Source of the DNA: Desulfovibrio sp.
Lineage (GTDB): Bacteria > Desulfobacterota > Desulfovibrionia > Desulfovibrionales > Desulfovibrionaceae
Direction: 5' to 3'
DNA: 64,000 nt
Assembly (NCBI RefSeq): GCF_034006445.1
Contig: NZ_JAVESS010000001.1
Span: 434,001 to 498,000, forward strand
A model generated the notes under the pieces. That model was not told the origin of the DNA, made no database searches, and was given only the letters and a program-made list of their open reading frames with translations. Made by a program: the position numbers and the translations under genes. Positions 35,865-45,113 of the stretch are shown one piece after another (position 1 is the first letter of the stretch; each line of letters opens with the position of its first letter).

Positions 35865-37970
35865 ATGAAGATGCAGGAAATGGACGCCCAAAGCGTGGCC
35901 AGCAAGTACCGCCTGAAAAAAGCCGTAATTGCAGCGGTCAGCCTGGCGCTTTTCGCCGTGGCCGCCGCTGTGGCGTATGTGTTGTGCACGCTTCAGATCC
36001 GAAATGTCTCGCAGGAAATCCTGAATAATCAGCGCGACATGGAGCAGGTCTGGATGGACAAGTCTCTAGAGGCCATCCATTCATGGCACAATGGTCTTGC
36101 AGAACAGTCGCGTTTTATCAGCTCGGCTGAAATGTTTCGACTTTTTGCTGTCGATGTTTCTAACCTTGGGGCAGACGGCGCCATAAGGCTCACGGCTCCC
36201 GATGCGGAATCAAGCAGTGACGAGGCCCTGCACTCGCTGGCCGAGCAGCTGCCCTACATGCAGGACCTTCTGCGTGATTTTGTCCGCAGCAGGCAGTGGA
36301 TAGCAGCCCGTATTGTCATGCCCAATGGCCAGCCCCTGATTGCGCAGGAACATGATGGTCCCTTAACGGAAATGCAAACGGAACTGGTACGCGAAGCAAT
36401 GACCGACAAGGCTCTGACCTTTAGCCCTGTGCGCGTTCTTGGGCAGAACCTTGTCATTGACATGGTTGATCCGCTCTACGAAGTCCTGGGGCAGGGCAGC
36501 ACCAAACCTGTTGCGGCTCTGCTGGCCACAATTCCCGTGGACAGGGCCCTGGTGTCCTTTCTGTCGCTGAGTCAGGAGCAGCATCGGGAAATCCGTCCCT
36601 GCATTGTGCAGAGTGAAGGCAATGCCCTACAGGGCATCAGCCTGCGTGGCGGCAAGGCTGAGTTGCTCCCGACAGGGGCGCAGATGGATAAAAGCAGCCT
36701 CACGTTCAAGCGCAGACCGGGCATTGGGGAACAGGGCGAAGTGTATTCCCTGGGCAGCTATGTCAGCGGACTCGACTGGTGGGTTGTTCTGGAAGTTCCT
36801 GCCAGTGAAGTTGATGCGGTGCTGAAGAATCAGGCTCATCAGATTTACGGCCTCGGCATTCTCGGCAGCCTGGGCTCAGCCCTGCTGGTTGCCTTTGTGT
36901 GGGCCAGCATAGCGGGGCGCGCCTACCGCACAACCGCCAATCATTTTATGCGCCTCTACCTCCTTATTCGCCAGCAAAAGCTTATGCTGGACAGCGTAAA
37001 CGCCTCACTCCAGGCGGGTCTGCTGATGATCAACAGCCAGGGTCAGGTACAGATGTGCAACCCTGCCTTTAACGCCATCGTGGGAAAGTCTGAACAAGAT
37101 ATCGCTGGCTGCGGCGTTGCTGACCTGCTGCCGCCTGACGCTGCCGCAACCTTGCTGCAAGGCATGGATAGGGTGGCGGCTAACAAGACCGAAGGCAGCA
37201 TAGAGATATCGCTCGATCAGCCGCAGGGATTCCGTTTGTACCGGGTAACGCTTTTTCCCTTTGAAGACAGGTTGCAGATGGAATCGCCTGTTTCAGGCGG
37301 ATGCGTGGGTATTTTTCAGGACATCACGGAATTCCGGCGCAGGGCAGAAGCCGCCCGTGAGCGGCAGGCCAGCAGTACTGCGGCATTGGTGCGTGCCATT
37401 GAAAGCGTGGATGTGAACCTTATTGGGCATTCGCAGAAAATGGAGCAGGTGGTGGAACTTCTGTGCACAACCATGGAACTTTCCAATGAAAATAAAGAAA
37501 CACTGCGCCTCGCGGCCCGCCTCTCTCAGGTCGGCAAGATTTTTGTGCCTCACCAACTGCTGACCAAGACAGGCAAGCTTACACCGGAAGAGCAGAGTGA
37601 AGTCATGCGGGCGCCAGAATACGCCCACAGGGTATTGCAGGATTTGCAGTTCGGCCTGCCAGTGCCCGATGCCGTTTACCAGATGGGAGAGCGGCTTGAC
37701 GGCACCGGGCAGCCGCGTAAGCTGCGCGGCGACGAAATCACGCCCAACGCGCGCATCCTGGCCGTGGTCAACGCTTTTTGCGCCATGGTCAGCCCGCGTT
37801 CCTACCGGGCGGGCATGGAACCGCAGGAGGCTATCACGTTGCTCAAACGCGATCCGGGCTTTGACCAGGACGTTGTGGCAAAGCTGGCGGCCTTGTCCAA
37901 TGACAGTTTGAAACAAGCCATTTTTGCCGGAGCGGATGTTTCTTCAAACCCTGTTCGCAGTGAGGTGTAG
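35865..37970 (+). CDS. Membrane PAS/degenerate HD-GYP protein, LapD-like partner of LapG
   Basis: 701 residues: TM1 (about 19-41), periplasmic Cache-like domain (about 42-325), TM2 (about 326-350), PAS (about 373-490) and an HD-GYP-type domain (about 505-690). The catalytic signature is lost: the HD pair is Ser554-Gln555 (RLSQVGK) and HHE...GYP has become MGERLDGTGQP (607-617). It should therefore bind rather than cut a cyclic nucleotide. Adjacent to a LapG-like gene, it is placed to pass a cytoplasmic signal outward and sequester the protease, as LapD does with GGDEF/EAL domains. I recall a similar pair described in D. vulgaris but cannot verify it here. Confidence 0.85.
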   Translation: MKMQEMDAQSVASKYRLKKAVIAAVSLALFAVAAAVAYVLCTLQIRNVSQEILNNQRDMEQVWMDKSLEAIHSWHNGLAEQSRFISSAEMFRLFAVDVSNLGADGAIRLTAPDAESSSDEALHSLAEQLPYMQDLLRDFVRSRQWIAARIVMPNGQPLIAQEHDGPLTEMQTELVREAMTDKALTFSPVRVLGQNLVIDMVDPLYEVLGQGSTKPVAALLATIPVDRALVSFLSLSQEQHREIRPCIVQSEGNALQGISLRGGKAELLPTGAQMDKSSLTFKRRPGIGEQGEVYSLGSYVSGLDWWVVLEVPASEVDAVLKNQAHQIYGLGILGSLGSALLVAFVWASIAGRAYRTTANHFMRLYLLIRQQKLMLDSVNASLQAGLLMINSQGQVQMCNPAFNAIVGKSEQDIAGCGVADLLPPDAAATLLQGMDRVAANKTEGSIEISLDQPQGFRLYRVTLFPFEDRLQMESPVSGGCVGIFQDITEFRRRAEAARERQASSTAALVRAIESVDVNLIGHSQKMEQVVELLCTTMELSNENKETLRLAARLSQVGKIFVPHQLLTKTGKLTPEEQSEVMRAPEYAHRVLQDLQFGLPVPDAVYQMGERLDGTGQPRKLRGDEITPNARILAVVNAFCAMVSPRSYRAGMEPQEAITLLKRDPGFDQDVVAKLAALSNDSLKQAIFAGADVSSNPVRSEV

Positions 37971-37999
37971 CGCGATCAGGGCAAGTTTTATACAATTGA

Positions 38000-38045
38000 A
38001 AAAGATGCGCTGGAGGCCTTTTGGGATGCTTCCGGCGCATCTTTT
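38000..38045. terminator. Terminator between the HD-GYP and B3/4 genes
   Basis: AAAAGATGCGC pairs with GCGCATCTTTT, extended by GGA/TCC after one mismatch. It lies between convergent genes and can serve both. Confidence 0.9.
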
Positions 38046-38082
38046 GTTTCATATTCAAAAGCTCGCCATAACCATTGCCACA

Positions 38083-38751
38083 TCAAATAACAGTGACAAG
38101 CGGCTCCCCAACACAAGCGTAACGGTTGAAGCAGCGCTTTGCCAGATCAAGGCAGTCGGTCAGCGCCTCAAGGCCTGAAAAAGAATAAATAACAGTAATT
38201 GCCTTCCTGGTGCCGTCAGTGATCATTGCCCGTGTCGAATCGCTGGTGGGGCTGCCAAAGGGGCCTGAGTCATCGGCCAGCACCGGCATGTTTTCAAGGG
38301 TCATGCCTGATTTGCCAATACCGGCGTAGCCTTCGCCCGGCTGCCCCAAGCGTAACACAATTTTTTGTCCTATATGCGCGGCGTCGTATGACCCCAGCGA
38401 AAAACCCGTTTCAAGCGACACCAGATTGTTGGCGTCAACCAGAGAATTAATCTGGTACAGGGCTTTTCCCTGGCGAACGCGCCGGTACAGGGCTTCGGAT
38501 GAAATCCTGTGCCTGCCCGGATCAATGCCAAAGGCTTTATAGGCTGCGCGGGCCTGGGCAATGTTGGGCATGTCTGGAAGGGCTGTGGAGGCAAGCTTTT
38601 GCTCCAGCAACGGAGCAAAGGTTTTTTCATAGAAATCCCAGAGATCCTGATTTTTGGGACAGACGTCAACCGAGTAGCAGAGGCAGCCCACATGCGTCGC
38701 AGGCCAGGCAGTCTTGAGGTTTTCGTCAATGCTGATAGTTGGCATGGCCAT
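38083..38751 (-). CDS. B3/4 (PheT-like) domain protein
   Basis: 222 residues from the ATG at 38751, with AGGGAG upstream; the 122-codon upstream extension lacks domain character. The body matches stand-alone B3/4 domains known from the phenylalanyl-tRNA synthetase beta chain: ARAAYKAFGIDPGRHRISSEALYRR (in parts, about 73-97), INSLVDANNLVSLETGFSLG and GEGYAGIGKSGM. Stand-alone members are thought to act in editing or binding of tRNA-linked amino acids, but none is well defined for this form. CLCYSVDVC at the N-terminus is Cys-rich. Confidence 0.82.
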   Translation of the reverse strand: MAMPTISIDENLKTAWPATHVGCLCYSVDVCPKNQDLWDFYEKTFAPLLEQKLASTALPDMPNIAQARAAYKAFGIDPGRHRISSEALYRRVRQGKALYQINSLVDANNLVSLETGFSLGSYDAAHIGQKIVLRLGQPGEGYAGIGKSGMTLENMPVLADDSGPFGSPTSDSTRAMITDGTRKAITVIYSFSGLEALTDCLDLAKRCFNRYACVGEPLVTVI

Positions 38752-39250
38752 GCGATATCTCCCTGTTCCTGGAGGCATTACCACCCTGGAATTTTTTTGA
38801 GTGATGCAAACGTCGGGCATCATCCTCGTTTTATGTCCCTTCGGCAAGAAGGCATATTGGGGCATGGCGCAGGGGCAGCACGGCTGGCATCCCCGCTGGT
38901 TACAGGAAAATACTGTGTAGCCACGCGCATAGGGCCGGTTTGAATGTGAAAAGAATTTTTTAAAATTACCCGCCGTAAGTTCTTGCTTATCATTGCCGTT
39001 TGTAGCAAGGTCATTTTCCCCCCTGTGACAGTGACCGAAATTGCCCGCCAGCGCGGTTTCGGCAATCCACCGGATTGCCCGGCCTCCCCAAGGCTGTAGA
39101 AACCGAATTTCGATCACCGCTCATTGGTTGCGCGTTTGCGCCCAATCGAGCTTTCAATTGGCGCCTCCCCCATTGCGGGTACATCAGTGTTGCGGTTGCC
39201 GCGTATTGCGGACCGGTCTTTCCGTGACGCTTTTTACCGAGGTTACAGAT
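38752..39250 (+). other. Intergenic region before the glutamate synthase genes
   Basis: About 500 bases without a credible gene. Near the 3' end GGCAATCC-ACC-GGATTGCC (39061-39079) is a perfect 8-bp hairpin, overlapped by CGAAA...TTTCG (about 39038-39060). These could belong to the leader of the gltB-type operon. No known riboswitch core is recognised and no sound promoter is evident. Confidence 0.4.
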
Positions 39251-40357
39251 ATGTGTAGAATAGGCTCTATCAAGAGCAAGACGCCAGTGTCCCCCTCAGT
39301 GGCGCTCAACCTTATGTTGCCACAACAGGAAGGACACGATAACTCCGGCTTCGCCATGGTCATGCAGGACCTTGAGGGCGTGTTCAGCCACTATAAGGAT
39401 AAGCCTTTGCTTTCTTTGGCCTGTACTCCTCAGGGCGTGCAGCTTGCCAACGATTTCATGGAAGAAAAAGGCTTTGTGCAGGTGGCGCAGTGGGTGCCGG
39501 AAGTGGACAAAAAGCCCGGCCTGAAGATTGAAGCCATGCCGCGCTACGTTTTTCGCAACTACGACTATCCCGAGATCTACCGCTACCGTAGTCAGGCTGA
39601 ACGCGAAGACCTCCTGCTGGACACGCGCCTTGAGTTGCGCGCCTTGCTTGAAAAAGACGGCAACGGCTTTGTGTATTCCTTCTGGCCCGACGTGCTGACG
39701 CTGAAAGAAATCGGCGACCCGGCGGACATCGCCACCTACTTTCGTCTCTGGAACGATGATGGTCGTCTCACCGCACGAAACATCGTCACGCAGTGCAGGC
39801 AAAACACCAACTACGACATTGTGCGCTATGCGGCCCACCCCTTCTTTCTTCAGGGGTACACCCTCTGCGCCAACGGCGAAAACACCTTTTTCACCAAGAA
39901 CAAAGAGTTTCAGAAAGCCCTGCATAGAGGCTACATAGGCTTTGAATCCGACTCGCAGAACTTTCTTTACACTTTGCACTACGTGCTGCACGAGCTTGAA
40001 TGGCCCATCCGGTACTACAAGCATGTCATCACGCCCCTGCCTTTTGTGGAAGCCGAACAGCGCGCCGACAGCAAGGTGCTGGGGCTTATCCGCGAATCTC
40101 TTGCCCATCTTGAGATCAACGGGCCCAACACCATTATCGCCCTGCTGCCCGACGGCAGAATGATGACCTGCTGCGACTCCAAAAAACTGCGCCCTGTGGT
40201 GGTCGGCCGCGACAAGGATATGGTGGCGATTGCTTCAGAGGTGTGTGGCCTCAATGCCATTATGCCCAACAGGAATGTGGCGGAAGACATCTATCCGCAC
40301 GAAAGGGAAATGGTGGTCATTGACAACGATTTGGCGGTGCAAAGATGGAATCAGTAA
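39251..40357 (+). CDS. Glutamate synthase, glutamine amidotransferase subunit
   Basis: 368 residues from the ATG at 39251, which makes Cys2 the N-terminal nucleophile (MCRIGSIKSK) as in class II amidotransferases; the longer upstream frame would bury it. QQEGHDNSGFAMVMQDLEGV matches the Gln-binding fold. It releases ammonia from glutamine for the FMN subunit encoded next. In E. coli GltB this is only the first third of a single chain; here it is a separate gene, the pattern seen in archaea and sulfate reducers. The stop overlaps the start of the next gene by 13 bases. Confidence 0.92.
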   Translation: MCRIGSIKSKTPVSPSVALNLMLPQQEGHDNSGFAMVMQDLEGVFSHYKDKPLLSLACTPQGVQLANDFMEEKGFVQVAQWVPEVDKKPGLKIEAMPRYVFRNYDYPEIYRYRSQAEREDLLLDTRLELRALLEKDGNGFVYSFWPDVLTLKEIGDPADIATYFRLWNDDGRLTARNIVTQCRQNTNYDIVRYAAHPFFLQGYTLCANGENTFFTKNKEFQKALHRGYIGFESDSQNFLYTLHYVLHELEWPIRYYKHVITPLPFVEAEQRADSKVLGLIRESLAHLEINGPNTIIALLPDGRMMTCCDSKKLRPVVVGRDKDMVAIASEVCGLNAIMPNRNVAEDIYPHEREMVVIDNDLAVQRWNQ

Positions 40358-41976
40358 GAACTCAGGATGTCAGCGTTAACGATCTGCGCTGGAAGATAGA
40401 CTACCGTCCGGAAATGTGCACCATGTGCGGTTCCTGCGTGGCCGCCTGTACATTCAATGCCATTGAAGTGACCATGATGCGCCGCAGTGTGACGCTTTCG
40501 CGCAAGGCCTTTCCCGATCCTTCGCAAGAGCATATGGCCCGGCCCGTCATTTCGCAAAAGCCCAGCATCGAGCATGCCTGCGTTGGTTGCGGCATGTGCG
40601 AAAAAATATGCCCCAACAGCGCCATTCGCCCTGTGCGCAATGTGGACCAGCGCTTTCCCTTGCTGGCGCGCAGCCACGGGCCCATCAAGCGCGGCGGTCG
40701 CAGCAATCTTGCCATGCCCCGCACGCTTGATTCCATTGTTGTGGGCCGCATAAGCCAGATGACAGACCCTGCCCTGGACTCGGAACGGCATACCTTTGAC
40801 ATCCGTTCCCCCCTGGGCCGCGTCATGCTGGCGCAGGAACTGCCCTTGCGCGTCGAGGGCTCAAGTCTTGTGCTTACCGACCGCACCCCTACGGTAAACT
40901 GGGTGTACCCGGCCATATTCAGTGATATGAGCATCGGCGCGCTGTCCACCAGAGCCTGGGAAGCCATTGCCGTTGCCACGGCGTATCTCAACGAAAAATG
41001 CGACATGCCCGTACGGATGTGTTCTGGTGAAGGCGGCATGCCGAGCAAGTTGCTGGAGTCTGAACAGCTCAAGTACATGATCCTGCAAATCGCCTCAGGC
41101 CACTTCGGCTGGAACCGGATCATCAGGGCCATGCCCCGCATGAAGACAGACCCGGCTGGCGTGCTCATCAAGATAGGGCAGGGAGCCAAACCGGGCGACG
41201 GCGGCCTGCTGCCCGCGGCCAAGGTCGCGCCGCACATTCAGGCCATTCGTGGCGTACCCAGGGCCACCCTGCATTCGCCGCCGAACCATCAGGGCCTGTA
41301 TTCCATTGAAGAGTCGGTGCAGAAAATGCACCTTTCGCTCAATGCGGCTTTTGGTTTCCGTGTGCCTGTAGCCATCAAGTGCGCTGCCTCGGCCACGTCT
41401 GTTTCCGTTTACAACAACCTGCTGCGCGATCCTTACAAGATTTGCGGCGGTTTTTTCATCGACGGCATTCAGGGCGGCACGGGCGCTGCCAACGAGGTTT
41501 CGCTGGAGCATACAGGCCATCCTATTGTCTCCAAACTGCGTGACTGTTACCAGGCAGCCGTGGCCCAGGGGCTGCAAGGGCAGATTCCCTTGTGGGCGGG
41601 CGGCGGCATTGGCCTTTCGGGCAACGCTGCGGCCGACGCTTTCAAGATGATCTGTCTCGGAGCCAATGGCGTTATTATCGGCAAGATACTCATTCAGCTG
41701 CTCGGCTGCGTTGGCAACGAGCAGGGGCGTTGCAACGCCTGCAATACTGGCAAGTGTCCCACGGGCATCTGCACCCAGGATCCGCGTCTGGTCAAACGCC
41801 TTGACGTGGACAGGGGCGCGCAAAACATTGTGGATTACATGCTGGCCTTTGACTCCGAGCTGCGCAAGCTGCTGGCCCCGGTGGGCAACAGCTCTATGCC
41901 GGTCGGACGTTCTGATGCGCTGGTAGCCACAGACAGATCCGTGGCCGACAAACTGGGCATTCAGTATGCCTGCTAG
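40345..41976 (+). CDS. Glutamate synthase FMN-binding core with two ferredoxin clusters
   Basis: 543 residues. Two 4Fe-4S motifs at the N-terminus, CTMCGSCVAAC (about 26-36) and CVGCGMCEKIC (about 78-88), precede the FMN-binding TIM barrel (about 150-520): KPGDGGLLPAAKV, HSPPNHQGLYSIE, IDGIQGGTGAANEVS and WAGGGIGLSGNAAADAF. Cysteines in CNACNTGKCPTGIC likely hold the 3Fe-4S centre. It combines ammonia and 2-oxoglutarate to form glutamate. The ferredoxin domain suggests electrons from ferredoxin or from the reductase subunit downstream. Overlaps both neighbours, so the three genes are translated together. Confidence 0.93.
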   Translation: MESVRTQDVSVNDLRWKIDYRPEMCTMCGSCVAACTFNAIEVTMMRRSVTLSRKAFPDPSQEHMARPVISQKPSIEHACVGCGMCEKICPNSAIRPVRNVDQRFPLLARSHGPIKRGGRSNLAMPRTLDSIVVGRISQMTDPALDSERHTFDIRSPLGRVMLAQELPLRVEGSSLVLTDRTPTVNWVYPAIFSDMSIGALSTRAWEAIAVATAYLNEKCDMPVRMCSGEGGMPSKLLESEQLKYMILQIASGHFGWNRIIRAMPRMKTDPAGVLIKIGQGAKPGDGGLLPAAKVAPHIQAIRGVPRATLHSPPNHQGLYSIEESVQKMHLSLNAAFGFRVPVAIKCAASATSVSVYNNLLRDPYKICGGFFIDGIQGGTGAANEVSLEHTGHPIVSKLRDCYQAAVAQGLQGQIPLWAGGGIGLSGNAAADAFKMICLGANGVIIGKILIQLLGCVGNEQGRCNACNTGKCPTGICTQDPRLVKRLDVDRGAQNIVDYMLAFDSELRKLLAPVGNSSMPVGRSDALVATDRSVADKLGIQYAC

Positions 41977-41998
41977 CACTTTGCACGAGGATGACAGT

Positions 41999-44293
41999 AT
42001 GTTGCGCGTAACTACACTGCAAAATCACGAGAGGATGTCCACCCAGGATCTTCTGTTGGCCATTGAGGCCGCAGTGGAAAAGGGCGAGACGAATTTTTAT
42101 ATTGAGGCATCGGGGCAGCACGATATCGGCGGCCCCCTGTGGAACAAGGACGGCAAAAAGCTCACGTTTACCGTGAACAATCCCGGTCAGCGGGTTGGCT
42201 CCATGTGTCTGCCAGACACTGAAGTTCTGGTTGAAGGTTCGGCTCCCGCCGATGTGGGCTGGCTCAATGCCGGCGGCCGCATTACTGTGCGCGGAGACGC
42301 CGGCGACACGGCGGCGCACTGTGCCGCTGCGGGCCTTGTGTATATTGGCGGGCGCGCGGGCACGCGCTCCGGCTCGCTCATGAAACATGACCCCGTATAT
42401 TCGGCCCCCGAATTGTGGGTTCTCAAGAGCGTGGGCAGCTTTTCCTTCGAGTTTATGGGCGGCGGCAAAGCTGTGGTCTGCGGCTATGAAAGCCAGACCA
42501 TGCCCTCCGTTCTGGGCGAGCGTCCGTGCGTGGGCATGGTGGGCGGCGTTGTGTATTTTCGCGGCCCGGTGGGGCAGTTGCCTCACGAAGTCAGCGTCAG
42601 CGCCATTGATGACGCTGACATCGCCTGGCTTGAAGCCGGACTGGACGACTTTCTGACCGCCATCGACAAGCCCCGGTTGCGCAAGGAACTCTCTGTCTGG
42701 AAGCATTGGAAAAAAATCACCCCTCTGCCTTTTGAAGAGCGCGATCATGAAGGAATGCCCAGCATGGGGCAGTTCCGGGCAAAAGAATGGATCACTGACG
42801 GTATCTTCAGCGATGTGGCGTCGGACGATTTCGCGGTCAATGGGCTCGTGGCGCGTGGCGACTATCGCCAGCGCGTGCCCCTCTGGGAAAACGCGCGTTA
42901 CGCCGCTCCCTGCGAATTCAACTGCCCGGCCTCCATTCCCAGTCAGGTGCGTTTTAACCTGCTGCGCGAGGGCAGGGTGGACGAAGCCTATCGTCTGGTG
43001 CTGGATTACACGCCCTTTCCGGGTTCTGTCTGCGGCAGCGTGTGCCCCAACCCCTGCATGCAGAGTTGCACACGCTCACAGTTGGACAGCCCGGTGCAGA
43101 TTGGCGCGCTTGGCTCCTGCTCGGCAGATATTAAAGTGCCCAAGGAAAAAAAGCGTACCGGCAAGCATGTTGGCGTTATCGGCGGCGGTGTGGGTGGCCT
43201 TACAGCGGCATGGCAACTGGCCCGTATGGGGCATGACGTCACTGTGTACGAAGCTGACGCTGTCATGGGCGGGAAGCTTGAGCAGGTCATACCGCGTGCC
43301 CGCCTGAACCATGATCTGCTGCAAAAAGAACTCAAGCGCATTGAAGACCTTGGCGTGCGCTTTGTAAACAATTGCACTGTAGACGCCAAAAAATTTGCGG
43401 AGCTTCGTAAAAAGCACTCAGCCCTTGTTGTGGCAACGGGTGGGCATGTTCCCCGCATCTTCCCCTGGCCCGGGCATGAAAAAATCGTGGCTGGCATAGA
43501 CTTTCTCAAGGCCGTCAACAAGGGCAAGGCCCCCAGGGTGCCGGAAAACGTCATTGTTATCGGCTGCGGCAATGCGGGTATGGACGCGGCGGCAGGAGCC
43601 TACGCCTCCGGAGCCAAGCTGGTTACCTGTGTCGACGTGCAGAAACCTGCCGCTTTTGCTCATGAAATTGAGCAGATTGAAGCTTTGGGCGGCAAGCTTG
43701 TGTGGCCGGTTCAAACCAAGGAAATCACGGACAAGGGCCTTATCACGCAGGAGGGCAGGCTTATCCCTGGTGAAATGGTCATTATCACCGTGGGCGAGTC
43801 GCCTGACCTTTCCTACCTGCCCGAGGGACTTGAAAAATTCCGTGAATGGCTTGTGCCCAAGCCAGACCTGAGCGTTATGGATGGCGTCTTCGCTGTTGGC
43901 GACGTTATCAAGCCTGGTCTTCTGGTGCATGCCATTGGCACAGGACGTGAGGCGGCCCTTTCCGCTGACGCCTGGATTCGCGGCGAAAGCTATACGCCGG
44001 CAGAAAAGCGCCTTGTTCCGTCAACCCGGCTGCACACTGCCTACTTTGCCAAATGCCATGACAAGGACCTGCCCAGCCCGCAGGACGAACACAACCGCTG
44101 CATCAGTTGCGGTTCGTGCAGGGACTGCAAGATGTGCCTCAAATCCTGCCCGGAGAAAGCCATTGACCGCAAGCAGGATGAAAACGGTTTTGAATACGTG
44201 TCCGATCCAGCCCGCTGCATAGGCTGCGGCATCTGCGAAGGCATTTGCCCCTGCGGCATATGGACCATGTATCCCAACTGGGACATGAGCTAG
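41999..44293 (+). CDS. Glutamate synthase GXGXG domain fused to GltD-like reductase and ferredoxin
   Basis: 764 residues from the ATG at 41999 (GAGG upstream); an ATG at 41966 overlapping the previous gene is possible. Part one (about 1-235) is the GXGXG beta-helix of GltB, here as AGGRITVRGDAGDTAAH and EFMGGGKAVVCGYES. Part two (about 300-670) is a GltD-type reductase: CGSVCPNPCMQSC, FAD site VIGGGVGGLTAAWQL, NAD(P)H site VIVIGCGNAGMDAA. Part three is a ferredoxin tail with CISCGSCRDCKMC and CIGCGICEGIC. The fusion links the end of the large subunit to the small subunit in one chain. Confidence 0.9.
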   Translation: MLRVTTLQNHERMSTQDLLLAIEAAVEKGETNFYIEASGQHDIGGPLWNKDGKKLTFTVNNPGQRVGSMCLPDTEVLVEGSAPADVGWLNAGGRITVRGDAGDTAAHCAAAGLVYIGGRAGTRSGSLMKHDPVYSAPELWVLKSVGSFSFEFMGGGKAVVCGYESQTMPSVLGERPCVGMVGGVVYFRGPVGQLPHEVSVSAIDDADIAWLEAGLDDFLTAIDKPRLRKELSVWKHWKKITPLPFEERDHEGMPSMGQFRAKEWITDGIFSDVASDDFAVNGLVARGDYRQRVPLWENARYAAPCEFNCPASIPSQVRFNLLREGRVDEAYRLVLDYTPFPGSVCGSVCPNPCMQSCTRSQLDSPVQIGALGSCSADIKVPKEKKRTGKHVGVIGGGVGGLTAAWQLARMGHDVTVYEADAVMGGKLEQVIPRARLNHDLLQKELKRIEDLGVRFVNNCTVDAKKFAELRKKHSALVVATGGHVPRIFPWPGHEKIVAGIDFLKAVNKGKAPRVPENVIVIGCGNAGMDAAAGAYASGAKLVTCVDVQKPAAFAHEIEQIEALGGKLVWPVQTKEITDKGLITQEGRLIPGEMVIITVGESPDLSYLPEGLEKFREWLVPKPDLSVMDGVFAVGDVIKPGLLVHAIGTGREAALSADAWIRGESYTPAEKRLVPSTRLHTAYFAKCHDKDLPSPQDEHNRCISCGSCRDCKMCLKSCPEKAIDRKQDENGFEYVSDPARCIGCGICEGICPCGIWTMYPNWDMS

Positions 44294-44391
44294 GCGTAGA
44301 TACTCTGTCAGGGACGCGTAACGCATTTCCGCAGAAGCGGAGCAGTGCAACAGTCACAGACAGTGTTGATCGGCAAGACTATGTATAATAA

Positions 44392-44432
44392 CCGCGCGCC
44401 GTGGATACCTGTCCTCGGCGCGCGGCAGTTTT
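44392..44432 (+). terminator. Terminator after the glutamate synthase genes
   Basis: CCGCGCGCCG pairs perfectly with CGGCGCGCGG around a 14-base loop, followed by CAGTTTT. About 100 bases past the stop. Confidence 0.75.
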
Positions 44433-44461
44433 ACATACTTTTTCTTTCATCCAAAACTGTG

Positions 44462-44506
44462 TATACTAGACCAGACAACTTATGAAAGGTATCACCTTTC
44501 AAAGGT
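44462..44506 (+). promoter_or_regulatory. Promoter -10 and overlapping operator of the nitroreductase gene
   Basis: TATACT (44462-44467) is a good -10 box. Just downstream, over the expected start site, TGAAAGGT-ATC-ACCTTTCA (44483-44501) is a perfect 8-bp dyad, and ACCTTTCAAAGGT (44494-44506) forms a second overlapping one, giving three AAAGGT half-sites. This suits a repressor binding cooperatively. No regulator gene is adjacent. Confidence 0.55.
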
Positions 44507-44551
44507 TAAATACTCTGATACACACGTCAGTTTATTGCAGGAGAGATCAAT

Positions 44552-45061
44552 ATGGACGTTTTAGAAGCCATTTTTACCCGTCGCAGCATCCGTGAATTTA
44601 CCAATGAAGACGTCAGTGAAGCTGATCTGGAAACCCTTTTGCGTGCAGCCATGGCGGCCCCCAGCGCACATAACCGCCAACCCTGGCATTTTGTGGTTGT
44701 GCGTGACAAGGCTTTGCTCGCAAAAATCGCCGAACTGCACCCCTATGCCAAGATGGCAGCCCATGCGCCTTTGGCCATAGTAGTATGCGCCAACCCCGCT
44801 GAAGCCAAAGAAGCAGGTTTTTGGCAGCAGGACTGCACAGCCGCATTGGAAAACATGCTCCTGGCGGCGCGTGGAAAAAATCTGGGCACGGTATGGTGCG
44901 GCATGCACCCCATTGAAGACAGAGTGGAACCCATCCGTCACTTGCTCAAAATCCCGGCGGACATCAATGTGCTGGCTCTGGTAGTTGTGGGACACCCCGC
45001 GCAGTCTTTCAGCAAAGTCGATCGCTACAAGGCGGAAAAAATTCACCATAATGGCTGGTAG
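44552..45061 (+). CDS. Nitroreductase family protein
   Basis: 169 residues, short form of the FMN-dependent nitroreductase fold. FTRRSIREFTNEDVSE near residue 8 and AAPSAHNRQPWHFVVVRD near 35 contribute FMN-binding residues; LAARGKNLGTVWCGMHP is the usual third motif. Family members reduce nitro compounds, quinones or flavins with NAD(P)H. AGGAGAG precedes the ATG and an operator-like dyad covers its promoter. Confidence 0.92.
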   Translation: MDVLEAIFTRRSIREFTNEDVSEADLETLLRAAMAAPSAHNRQPWHFVVVRDKALLAKIAELHPYAKMAAHAPLAIVVCANPAEAKEAGFWQQDCTAALENMLLAARGKNLGTVWCGMHPIEDRVEPIRHLLKIPADINVLALVVVGHPAQSFSKVDRYKAEKIHHNGW

Positions 45062-45113
45062 GCACGGCGTCCCGCTGTACGCAAAGTTCTGACCAGAAAG
45101 CTGGCCGGGTTAA

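Noticed and set aside
38752-39117. 122-residue N-terminal extension of the B3/4 protein
   Set aside because: A well-placed AGGGAG and ATG at 38751 give the normal domain; the extension is compositionally unlike protein and Cys-rich at random.
39124-39140. GG-N10-GC as a sigma54 promoter before glutamate synthase
   Set aside because: The CAC of the -24 element is missing; only the TTTGC part fits.
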